Shown: positions 7,311 to 13,398 of the stretch, piece by piece | Layout of the letters: each line of letters begins with the position of its first letter | Numbering within the stretch: the stretch's first letter is position 1 | Assembly: GCA_013151535.1 (NCBI GenBank) | Contig: JAADIC010000075.1 | Location: 1 to 15,509, forward strand | Origin: Alphaproteobacteria bacterium | Lineage (GTDB): Bacteria > Pseudomonadota > Alphaproteobacteria > Rhodobacterales > Rhodobacteraceae | DNA length: 15,509 nt | Direction: 5' to 3' | Notes under the pieces: generated by a model | Told to the model about the DNA's origin: nothing | Databases searched by the model: none | Seen by the model: only the letters and a program-made list of their open reading frames with translations | Position numbers and translations under genes: made by a program

Positions 7311-8281
7311 ACCACCGAAATCACCACGCTGCCTTTCTTGCGGCCCGTGTCCACATAGGCATGGGCCAGGGCGATATCTGACAGCGGGTAAGTGCGGTCT
7401 ATGATTGGCGTAAAAACACCCTTGGCCACCAGATCGGCCAGAAAACGCAGATCTTTCGCATTGCCCATCGCCACGCCCGCCATCAGCCGCTTGCCGTTTT
7501 TGCGCGACACAAACGGTGCACATAGCATGTCGCACAGACTGCCGTTGACCAGCAACAAGCGCCCGGTTTTTGTCAACACGGGCCGCGCGCGTGACCAAGG
7601 TGCGGTGCCTGCTGCATCAAGGATCAGATCATAGCGCGCGCCGCCTTCGGTAAAATCCGCTGTCGTATAATCAATAACGACATCCGCCCCGATAGAGCGC
7701 ACCAATTGCGCATTCCTGCCGCTGCAAACACCGCTCACATGCGCGCCAAAATGTTTGGCCAGTTGCACCGCCGCCAGCCCGACAGTGCCGGATGCGCCGT
7801 TGACCAGCACCTTGTCACCACGCTTGATTTCGCCCTTGTCGCGCAGAAATTGCAGCGCCGTGATACCGCCAAACGAGATAACCGCCGCAGTTTCAAAACT
7901 GCACCCTTTGGGGATCAAGGCAATGGCCGCATCCTTGCGCAAGGTCTGAAATTCTGCGTGGCCGCCCATGGCTCCCTCGGGCGCGGCAAAAATCTTGTCG
8001 CCCGGTTTGAAGGCGCTGACCTTGTCGCCAACGCTTTCGATAACCCCCGACAACTCAACCCCAAGCACCGGCTTGCGTGGGCCGGTCAGACCGAACACCA
8101 GCCGCCCAATAAACCCGAAACCTTTCGGCATATCCAGACTGCGCGCCCGCATGTCGCCGGAATTGACGGCGCTGGCATGAATGCGGATCAGAACCTCGGT
8201 CGCCTTTGGTTCCGGCTGGGCGATGTTCTGGATCGAAACCACCGAAGGCGGCCCGTATTGCGTGTAAACGGCTGCTTGCAT
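7307..8281 (-). CDS. Zinc-free MDR-family NAD(P)H quinone oxidoreductase-like protein
   Basis: Medium-chain dehydrogenase/reductase of the quinone oxidoreductase-like branch, which usually reduces quinones or activated C=C bonds. The N-terminal GroES-like domain (about 1-120) contains GVELSGVIESVGDKV and FKPGDKIFA. The Rossmann domain has the QOR-type loop NGASGTVGLAAVQLAK (161-176). The catalytic zinc site of alcohol dehydrogenases (GHE motif, Cys ligands) is absent. Arg189 in CSGRNA after the second strand suggests NADPH preference (inference). Length 324 is normal. The start ATG has only a weak Shine-Dalgarno (AAGAGAA). The gene is divergent from a LysR regulator, which likely controls it, and its stop overlaps the acs stop within TTAA. 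The substrate is unknown. Confidence 0.88.
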   Translation of the reverse strand: MQAAVYTQYGPPSVVSIQNIAQPEPKATEVLIRIHASAVNSGDMRARSLDMPKGFGFIGRLVFGLTGPRKPVLGVELSGVIESVGDKVSAFKPGDKIFAAPEGAMGGHAEFQTLRKDAAIALIPKGCSFETAAVISFGGITALQFLRDKGEIKRGDKVLVNGASGTVGLAAVQLAKHFGAHVSGVCSGRNAQLVRSIGADVVIDYTTADFTEGGARYDLILDAAGTAPWSRARPVLTKTGRLLLVNGSLCDMLCAPFVSRKNGKRLMAGVAMGNAKDLRFLADLVAKGVFTPIIDRTYPLSDIALAHAYVDTGRKKGSVVISVV

Positions 8282-8413
8282 TTTGATATTCTCTTTTAGA
8301 TTTAGCCTGCATTCAAGGCTGAAATAGAACCTCTGATTCAGGGTGTTTTTGAAGACTGACGCCTTTTAACCAAGTTTTGATATATTCACATTGACCAATT
8401 TCACTGAATTGAT
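8282..8413. promoter_or_regulatory. Divergent promoter/operator region between the oxidoreductase and lysR
   Basis: A 132-bp AT-rich spacer serves two genes transcribed away from each other, the usual site of LysR binding. It contains linked half-sites TTCA (8312-8315), TGAA (8320-8323) and TTCA (8337-8340), which form two overlapping dyads (TTCA-N4-TGAA and TGAA-N13-TTCA). A further TTCA and TGAA pair lies at about 8401. No convincing sigma-70 promoter could be fixed. The operator assignment is inference. Confidence 0.4.
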
Positions 8414-9328
8414 ATGCATATACGCATGGATTGGCGTAGCGTTAATTTTGACTGGAACCGGGCGCGGGCGTTTCTTGTGACCGCCGAGGAAGGCTCGCTT
8501 TCGGCTGCTGCACGCGCCCTTGGCACGGCGCAACCGACTGTCGGGCGGCAGGTGGATGCGCTGGAGCGCGAGTTGGGGATTGCGCTGTTTGAACGGGTCG
8601 GGCGTGGCCTGACCCTGACGCCGGGCGGGTTGGAACTGCTGGATCATGTGCGCGCCATGGGGCAGGCTGCCGAACGGGTTTCGCTGATATCTTTCGGGCA
8701 ATCCCAGACCATCGAGGGCAATATCTGCATCGCCGTCTCCGAGATTTATGCGGCCATTCTGCTGCCGTCAATCCTTGCCAGATTGCGCGCGCTTGAGCCG
8801 GGAATATCCATCGAAATCGTCGCCTCCAGCAAGCCAAGTGACTTGCGCCGCCGCGAGGCCGATATTGCCATTCGCAACTTTCGCCCCACCGAACCCGATC
8901 TGATCGCCAAAAAGATCAAGGATATTCCCGCGCGCCTTTACGCGACGCAAACCTATCTGGAAAAGATCGGCAATCCGGTGAAACTTGCTGATCTGAACTA
9001 CGCGGATTTTGTCAGCATTGATGATACTGGCGCGTTGATGTCGGGCCTGAACAACATGGGTATGTCGTTGACAAAACATAACTTTCCGATCTTTTGCGAG
9101 GATTATAATGTCAGTTGGGCCATGGTGAAACAAGGGCTGGGCATCGGTATTCTGGACGGCACTATTGGCGATGCTGAGCCGAAGGTTGTGCGGGTTCTGC
9201 CTGATCTTGACCCCTTGATGTTCCCCTTGTGGCTGGTGGCGCACCGCGATCTGACGACCTCGCGGCGCATCCGCATGGTGTTTGATTTGCTGGCTGCGGA
9301 GCTTGGCAAAACGGGGTCCGAAAAATGA
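8414..9328 (+). CDS. LysR-family transcriptional regulator
   Basis: DNA-binding regulator with an N-terminal winged helix-turn-helix (about residues 14-73: FDWNRARAFLVTAEEGSLSA, then ARALGTAQPTVGRQVDALER) and a C-terminal effector-binding domain (about 95-295). Length 304 is typical. There are two possible starts, ATG at 8414 or ATG at 8426 (MDWRSV); neither has a clear Shine-Dalgarno, and 8426 gives a more usual N-terminus. It is divergent from the quinone-oxidoreductase-like gene, its probable target. Its TGA stop overlaps the ATG of the arginase-fold gene (ATGA, 9325-9328), so both are likely made from one mRNA by translational coupling. The effector is unknown. Confidence 0.92.
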   Translation: MHIRMDWRSVNFDWNRARAFLVTAEEGSLSAAARALGTAQPTVGRQVDALERELGIALFERVGRGLTLTPGGLELLDHVRAMGQAAERVSLISFGQSQTIEGNICIAVSEIYAAILLPSILARLRALEPGISIEIVASSKPSDLRRREADIAIRNFRPTEPDLIAKKIKDIPARLYATQTYLEKIGNPVKLADLNYADFVSIDDTGALMSGLNNMGMSLTKHNFPIFCEDYNVSWAMVKQGLGIGILDGTIGDAEPKVVRVLPDLDPLMFPLWLVAHRDLTTSRRIRMVFDLLAAELGKTGSEK

Positions 9329-10095
9329 AACCTCGCTGGCTTGTCACCCCCTATTTCTTTGAGCAACGAGACTTGGCGTTGACGGCGGCGGTGTCTGACG
9401 GTGTGAAATATGTACTGAATGATAGGGGTGATCTTCCCAGCCGCGAACCCGCCTATCTGGCGCGGCTTCACAAGCCGATTGCCGAATTTACCTGCCAGAT
9501 CAGCGCCAAAGGCGGGCTGCCGATCTCCATAGCTGGCGATTGCATGGCCAGCCTGCCGGTTATGGCGGGTTTGCAGGGCGCGGGGCTTGAACCGATCCTC
9601 GTCTGGCTTGACGCGCATGGTGATTTCAACACGGCTGAAACCTCGCCCTCGGGATTTCTGGGCGGTATGCCGCTGGCGATGATGGTCGGGCGCGGGAATA
9701 TGTCGATTGCCGGTGCGGTTGGGCTGACGGCTGTAACCGAACAGGACGTCTGGCTGGTCGATGGTCGCGATCTTGATCCGCTTGAAGCGGTGGCACTGGC
9801 ATCGTCCGGTATCAATCGCTGTTTTATGCAGGACCTTGCGGCGCTTCGGTTTGATCGACCGATCCATCTTCATATCGACAATGATGTGGTCGACGCGGCT
9901 GAAGTGCCAGCCAATAATTACCCCGTCGCGGGCGGCCCAAGCCTTGCCGCAACCATCGACGCCTGCGCTGTGTTTGCCGCCCACAACAATATCCGCGCCC
10001 TGTCCCTCAGCGGTTGGAACGGTGCGCTTGACAAGGACGGAAAAACCGCCACCGCCTGTCGTGATCTGATGCAGAGGATTGTGGCGGTCTGTTGA
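9325..10095 (+). CDS. Arginase/ureohydrolase-fold protein with altered active site
   Basis: Belongs to the arginase/agmatinase superfamily, whose members hydrolyse guanidino compounds using two Mn ions. Recognisable blocks are AGDCMAS (71-77, in place of GGDHS), LDAHGDFNT (95-103), SGFLGGMP (109-116, in place of SGNxHGMP) and HIDNDVVD (183-190). The metal ligands Asp96, His98, Asp100, Asp185 and Asp187 are kept, but the first ligand His is Cys73. The position of the arginase catalytic His141 is Gly113, and the Glu of the last conserved block is missing (LSLSGWNGALD). Length 256 is short for an arginase (about 300). A GGDC-type arginase-like subfamily without an assigned reaction exists, as I recall it; this protein fits there. 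Do not annotate as arginase or agmatinase. It is coupled to lysR by a 4-bp overlap. Confidence 0.8.
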   Translation: MKPRWLVTPYFFEQRDLALTAAVSDGVKYVLNDRGDLPSREPAYLARLHKPIAEFTCQISAKGGLPISIAGDCMASLPVMAGLQGAGLEPILVWLDAHGDFNTAETSPSGFLGGMPLAMMVGRGNMSIAGAVGLTAVTEQDVWLVDGRDLDPLEAVALASSGINRCFMQDLAALRFDRPIHLHIDNDVVDAAEVPANNYPVAGGPSLAATIDACAVFAAHNNIRALSLSGWNGALDKDGKTATACRDLMQRIVAVC

Positions 10096-10116
10096 ATGTC
10101 AGCGGGCCTTTTTTGT

Positions 10117-11601
10117 TCAGAGATTTGCCAATAGATCGGTGAACGTATCAATCAGCTTGTGCTTCAGAATTTTACCAGTTGGAGCCACTGGAAATCCATC
10201 GACAATGAAGATTTGTTGCGGAATTTTATAGGCCACCAAACGCGCGCGCAGCCACTGAACGACCTCACCCTCGCTGACGTCGCCGGTGGTCAGTAAGAAC
10301 GCCAAAACCTCCTCGTTGCCCTTGATCTGCCGCCCGACAACTGCTGCTTGCAGGATGTCGGGGTGACGGGTCAGCATGGCCTCGATCTCGGGGGGGTAGA
10401 TGTTGAAGCCCGAGCGGATAATCAGCTCTTTCTTGCGTCCGACGATGTATAATTCACCCTCGGCCCCGAACCGGCCAAGATCACCGCTGCGGAAAAACCC
10501 GTCGGGCTGAATGGCCGTCGCCGTGGCCTGCGCATCGCGGTAATAGCCCTTCATGATGTTCGGCCCACGGATCAGAACCTCGCCGATACCGTCCTTGTCA
10601 GGCGCGTCGATCACCACCTCCACATCGGGCACGACTTCGCCGACCGAAGCATCCTTGCGCGGGTTTTTGGGCCGGGTCAGTGACACCCCAGGCGAGGTTT
10701 CGGTCAGACCGTAGCCATTGTGCAGCGGCAGGCCGAAAAACGCCTCGATCCCGACCTTCCAATCGGGATCAAGCGGTGCGCCACCTGATGATATCAGGCG
10801 CAAACGCGGGGCGTTGGGCACCTCGCCGCGCGACTTCAGGTGATTGACGATGGTCTGATACATCTGCGGCACGGCGGGCATGACGCTGGACCCGTCGGCG
10901 AAGGCGTCAAGCACCGCCTGGGGCGTGAAACGCGGTACAAAACGGACGCTGGCACCGGCATAAAATGCGGCAAGGATACCGGATGAAAAGCAATAGATAT
11001 GGGTGCCGGGCAGGATTGCAAGTATTTCGTCCTCCGGCGTCAACCCTCTGATCTTGCTGGATGTTTTAGCGTTCCACAGCAGGTTCGCATGGGTCAGCAT
11101 CACCCCTTTGGGCGCACTTGTTGTGCCGGTGGTATACATCAAGGCGGCGACGCGATTGTCGGGGAGGTTCTCGATTGGTTCCGGCAGGCAATCGCGTATG
11201 GGCGAAACCAGCATCTCGCCACAATCCAGCCGCCCAAGGCTTGCCGCGCCCATTGCCCGCCCGTGGGCTGTGGAATTATCCGAGGCTTCGGGCGTGAACA
11301 CCGCACAGCGTGCGTCGCAATGGGTTTGAATGGCATCAACTTCGGCCCGTGTCTGACGGGCATTGATGGGCGTGATCCAAGCCTGACAGCAGGCAATCGC
11401 CAGCATGCCAACCGCAAATGTGGCGCAGTTTTCACCCACCAGCAGCACCCGGTCACCCGGGCGCACCCCGTGGGTTTGCAAAGCCGCCGCCATCCGTGCG
11501 ATCATTTCGTGCAACTGGCCATAGGTGAAGCGTGCGCTGTCGTGGTCAATGATTGCCAAGTGCTCGGGCTTGCCCGCCGCAATTTCATCAATCCAGTTCA
11601 A
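10117..11601 (-). CDS. AMP-forming acyl-CoA ligase (class I adenylate-forming enzyme)
   Basis: Activates a carboxylic acid as acyl-AMP and transfers it to CoA; the substrate could be a fatty or an aryl acid. Motifs, numbered from the longer start at 11616: YTTGTTSAPKG (161-171, ATP loop), YGLTETSPG, the hinge RSGDLGRFGAEGELYIVGRKKE, GFNIYPPEIEAML, and the C-terminal Lys in APTGKILKHKL. The length, about 494-499 residues, is normal for long-chain-acyl or 4-coumarate-type ligases. There is no ATG. Possible starts are TTG at 11616 (no Shine-Dalgarno, in-frame TAG just upstream) or TTG at 11601, which sits 6 bases after GGGGGGA. I chose 11601. The 11601 start lies inside one copy of a 17-bp direct repeat. 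Divergent from eda and convergent with the arginase-fold gene. The acid substrate is unknown. Confidence 0.9.
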   Translation of the reverse strand: MNWIDEIAAGKPEHLAIIDHDSARFTYGQLHEMIARMAAALQTHGVRPGDRVLLVGENCATFAVGMLAIACCQAWITPINARQTRAEVDAIQTHCDARCAVFTPEASDNSTAHGRAMGAASLGRLDCGEMLVSPIRDCLPEPIENLPDNRVAALMYTTGTTSAPKGVMLTHANLLWNAKTSSKIRGLTPEDEILAILPGTHIYCFSSGILAAFYAGASVRFVPRFTPQAVLDAFADGSSVMPAVPQMYQTIVNHLKSRGEVPNAPRLRLISSGGAPLDPDWKVGIEAFFGLPLHNGYGLTETSPGVSLTRPKNPRKDASVGEVVPDVEVVIDAPDKDGIGEVLIRGPNIMKGYYRDAQATATAIQPDGFFRSGDLGRFGAEGELYIVGRKKELIIRSGFNIYPPEIEAMLTRHPDILQAAVVGRQIKGNEEVLAFLLTTGDVSEGEVVQWLRARLVAYKIPQQIFIVDGFPVAPTGKILKHKLIDTFTDLLANL

Positions 11602-11602
11602 A
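11586..11602. repeat. 17-bp direct repeat, copy 1 (covers the ligase start)
   Basis: CATCAATCCAGTTCAAA occurs here and again, identically, at 11644-11660 (58-bp offset). On the minus strand this copy encodes the first residues LNWID of the acyl-CoA ligase and includes its probable TTG start. Confidence 0.9.
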
Positions 11603-11643
11603 ACAGTTCCCCCCAAGTTTGGAAACTATGCGCGACAAGGGCG

Positions 11644-11660
11644 CATCAATCCAGTTCAAA
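11644..11660. repeat. 17-bp direct repeat, copy 2 (upstream of the ligase)
   Basis: This is a perfect copy of 11586-11602. Read on the minus strand it offers a second TTG (11659-11657) followed by LNWID, but in a different frame from the ligase. That frame runs 23 codons and stops at a TGA (11590-11588) inside copy 1. No Shine-Dalgarno precedes it, so it is probably a relic of a small duplication and not an active start. Confidence 0.85.
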
Positions 11661-11668
11661 CCACGCGC

Positions 11669-11683
11669 GCGATTGCCAATCGC
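11669..11683. promoter_or_regulatory. 15-bp perfect palindrome upstream of eda, candidate operator
   Basis: GCGATTG-C-CAATCGC is a perfect inverted repeat around a single central base. It is centred about 50 bp upstream of the eda ATG, within the promoter region shared with the ligase gene. A second, weaker dyad, TTGG-N6-CCAA (11701-11714), touches the eda Shine-Dalgarno. A TAATCT at about 11695-11700 could be a -10 element. The size and position suit a dimeric repressor, but no regulator gene is adjacent. Confidence 0.4.
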
Positions 11684-11725
11684 CGGACTGTTCCCTAATC
11701 TTGGTTCAAGCCAAAGGAGCCGAAA

Positions 11726-12373
11726 ATGACCCCCCAAGACGCCAGCAAACACGCCCGCGAATATTGCGCCCTTGCCCCGATCATTCCGGTGCTGGTGCTG
11801 AACGATCCCGACCGCGCCCGACTGCTGGCCGAGGCTTTGGTTGCTGGTGGCCTGCCGATGCTGGAGGTCACCCTGCGCACCCCGAATGCGCTGGATGTGA
11901 TCCGCGAAATGGCCAAAGTTAAGGGCGGCGTGGTTGGCGCGGGCACCTTGATTAGCCCGCAGGACGTGCGTGATGCCAAGGCCGCAGGCGCGTTGTTTGG
12001 CGTGTCGCCGGGCGCGACTGACGCTTTGTTGGCGGCTTGCGAGGCCCATGATTTGCCCTTGTTGCCCGGTGCTGCCACCGCGACCGAGGCCATGCGCCTG
12101 CTGGCGCGCGGTTACGATATGCTGAAGTTTTTTCCCGCCGAAGCCTCGGGCGGCGCGCCCGCACTGAAAGCCATCGGCGCGCCTTTGCCGCAAATCACCT
12201 TTTGCCCGACGGGGGGCGTGAAGTCTGAAAACGCCGAAAGTTATCTGTCGCTGCCCAATGTGCTTTGCGCAGGTGGAAGCTGGGTTGCGCCGTCGGCTTT
12301 GGTCAAGGCCGAAAACTGGAACGAGATTGAAGCACTGGCCAAAGCGGCTAGCCAGCTTGGCGCTAATCCTTAG
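11726..12373 (+). CDS. eda: 2-dehydro-3-deoxy-6-phosphogluconate (KDPG) aldolase
   Basis: Cleaves KDPG to pyruvate and glyceraldehyde 3-phosphate, the last step of the Entner-Doudoroff pathway; it may also act on related 2-keto-4-hydroxy acids. The active-site motifs are clear: EVTLRT with Glu47 and Arg51 (Glu45 and Arg49 in E. coli) and the Schiff-base Lys134 in LKFFPAE (Lys133 in E. coli), plus GAGTLI and CPTGGV for phosphate binding. At 215 residues it is the expected size. A good Shine-Dalgarno (AAAGGAG) lies 8 bases before the ATG. No edd gene is beside it; it stands alone between a divergent ligase and a convergent GST gene, overlapping the latter by 11 bp at the 3' ends. A 15-bp palindrome upstream may regulate it. 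Confidence 0.95.
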   Translation: MTPQDASKHAREYCALAPIIPVLVLNDPDRARLLAEALVAGGLPMLEVTLRTPNALDVIREMAKVKGGVVGAGTLISPQDVRDAKAAGALFGVSPGATDALLAACEAHDLPLLPGAATATEAMRLLARGYDMLKFFPAEASGGAPALKAIGAPLPQITFCPTGGVKSENAESYLSLPNVLCAGGSWVAPSALVKAENWNEIEALAKAASQLGANP

Positions 12374-13238
12374 CCTCGATCTTGTCCTGCGTTTTGGTGT
12401 CAAAATCACCGGCATCATGGCGCTCGTGCAATTGGCTGTGCAACTCGCCAAAGGTGCGGTTTACCATACGGCCACGGCTGACCGCCGGGCGCGCGTCGAT
12501 CTCACCCGCCCATCGCTGCACGTTTTTGTAGCTTTCTACGTCCAGAAATTCCGCCGCCGAATAAAGCCGCCCCAGCACCAACTGCCCGTACCACGCCCAG
12601 ATCGCCATATCGGCAATCGAATACTCCGTGCCCGCCATAAAGGCGTGATCCGCCAAATGCCGGTCCAGCACATCAAGCTGGCGCTTGGTTTCCATGGTGA
12701 AACGGTCAATGGCATATTCGAACTTTTCCGGTGCATAGGCGTAGAAATGGCCAAATCCGCCGCCCAGATAGGGCGCGCTGCCCATTTGCCAGAACAGCCA
12801 TGACAGACATTCCGTGCGTGATGTGTGATCCTTGGGCAGAAAGGCATCAAACTTTTCCGCCAGATAAAGCAGGATCGCGCCACTTTCAAAAACCCGTGTT
12901 GGCGGCGTTGTCGAGCGGTCCATCAAGGCCGGGATTTTGGAGTTCGGGTTGATGGCGACAAAGCCGCTGGAGAATTGCTGCCCCTCGCCGATATCAATGA
13001 TATAGGCGTCGTATTCCGCCCCTGCGTGACCCTGAGCCAACAGCTCCTCCAGCATCACCGTGACCTTGACGCCGTTGGGCGTGGCCAGCGAATGTAGCTG
13101 GAGCGGATGCTTGCCAACCGGCAGTTCCTTGTCATGGGTCGCCCCGGCAACGGGCCGGTTGATCTTGGCAAACCGGCCACCGCTTTCACTGTCCCATGTC
13201 CAGACTTTCGGCGGGGTATAGGTGGGGCTATCGCTCAT
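12363..13238 (-). CDS. yghU: YghU-type glutathione S-transferase/disulfide reductase
   Basis: Member of the Nu-class-like GST group typified by E. coli YghU, which binds glutathione and shows disulfide-reductase activity. Shared stretches along the whole length include PVGKHPLQL (40-48), TPNGVKVTVMLEELLA (53-68), NPNSKIPAL (97-105, with the cis-Pro), ESGAILLYLAEKF (118-130), LGGGFGHFY and QLHERHDAGDF near the C-terminus. The first 50 residues form the extended N-terminal arm typical of YghU. I start at ATG 13238 (MSDSPTYTPPKVWTWD), which matches the YghU N-terminus and has AGGA 8 bases upstream; the reading frame remains open 69 bases further upstream but that part has no family match. The resulting 291 residues compare with 288 in E. 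coli. It overlaps eda by 11 bp at the 3' end and is divergent from the molybdoenzyme gene. Confidence 0.92.
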   Translation of the reverse strand: MSDSPTYTPPKVWTWDSESGGRFAKINRPVAGATHDKELPVGKHPLQLHSLATPNGVKVTVMLEELLAQGHAGAEYDAYIIDIGEGQQFSSGFVAINPNSKIPALMDRSTTPPTRVFESGAILLYLAEKFDAFLPKDHTSRTECLSWLFWQMGSAPYLGGGFGHFYAYAPEKFEYAIDRFTMETKRQLDVLDRHLADHAFMAGTEYSIADMAIWAWYGQLVLGRLYSAAEFLDVESYKNVQRWAGEIDARPAVSRGRMVNRTFGELHSQLHERHDAGDFDTKTQDKIEAKD

Positions 13239-13398
13239 GGTATGGTCCTGTTCTTTCCTGTTTTCAGGGCAGACTAACCCAGTTGATTTGGGGATGCACC
13301 ACCACAATCACAAACTTGAGCGTCGCGATTTGGCCCCTGACCTTGCGTCAATTCGCTTTCTGGCCTTAGGATGATGGTGTCTGGATCCGGGGAACATC
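13239..13398. other. Divergent intergenic region between yghU-like GST and the molybdoenzyme
   Basis: This 160-bp spacer must contain promoters for both outward-reading genes. The only candidate I can point to for the rightward gene is TTGCGT with TAGGAT 18 bases later, ending near 13372, a weak match. No strong palindrome or small RNA structure was seen. An open frame on the minus strand here is antisense carry-over from the molybdoenzyme gene. Confidence 0.35.

Noticed and set aside
8391..8419. A -35-like TTGACC followed by TATGCA as a lysR promoter
   Set aside because: The -10 match is only three of six bases and would overlap the lysR start codon, so transcription would begin inside the gene.
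9103..9984. A 293-codon minus-strand frame spanning the lysR/arginase-fold junction
   Set aside because: It covers the ends of two recognised genes in the opposite direction and its product shows no family features.
10081..10116. Possible terminator after the arginase-fold gene, ending in a run of six T at 10109-10114
   Set aside because: The upstream arms (GGCGGTCTG and CAGCGGGCC) pair only 3 + 3 bp around three mismatches, too weak to call a stem.
11588..12451. A 287-codon minus-strand frame opposite eda
   Set aside because: eda is unmistakable on the other strand. Only its last 23 codons are of interest, since they read through the duplicated ligase start.
13239..13307. N-terminal extension of the glutathione transferase by 23 residues
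   Set aside because: The family-like N-terminus begins at MSDSPTYTPPKVWTWD with a Shine-Dalgarno before it. The extension is Cys/Trp-rich, unlike YghU proteins, and lies in the promoter region.
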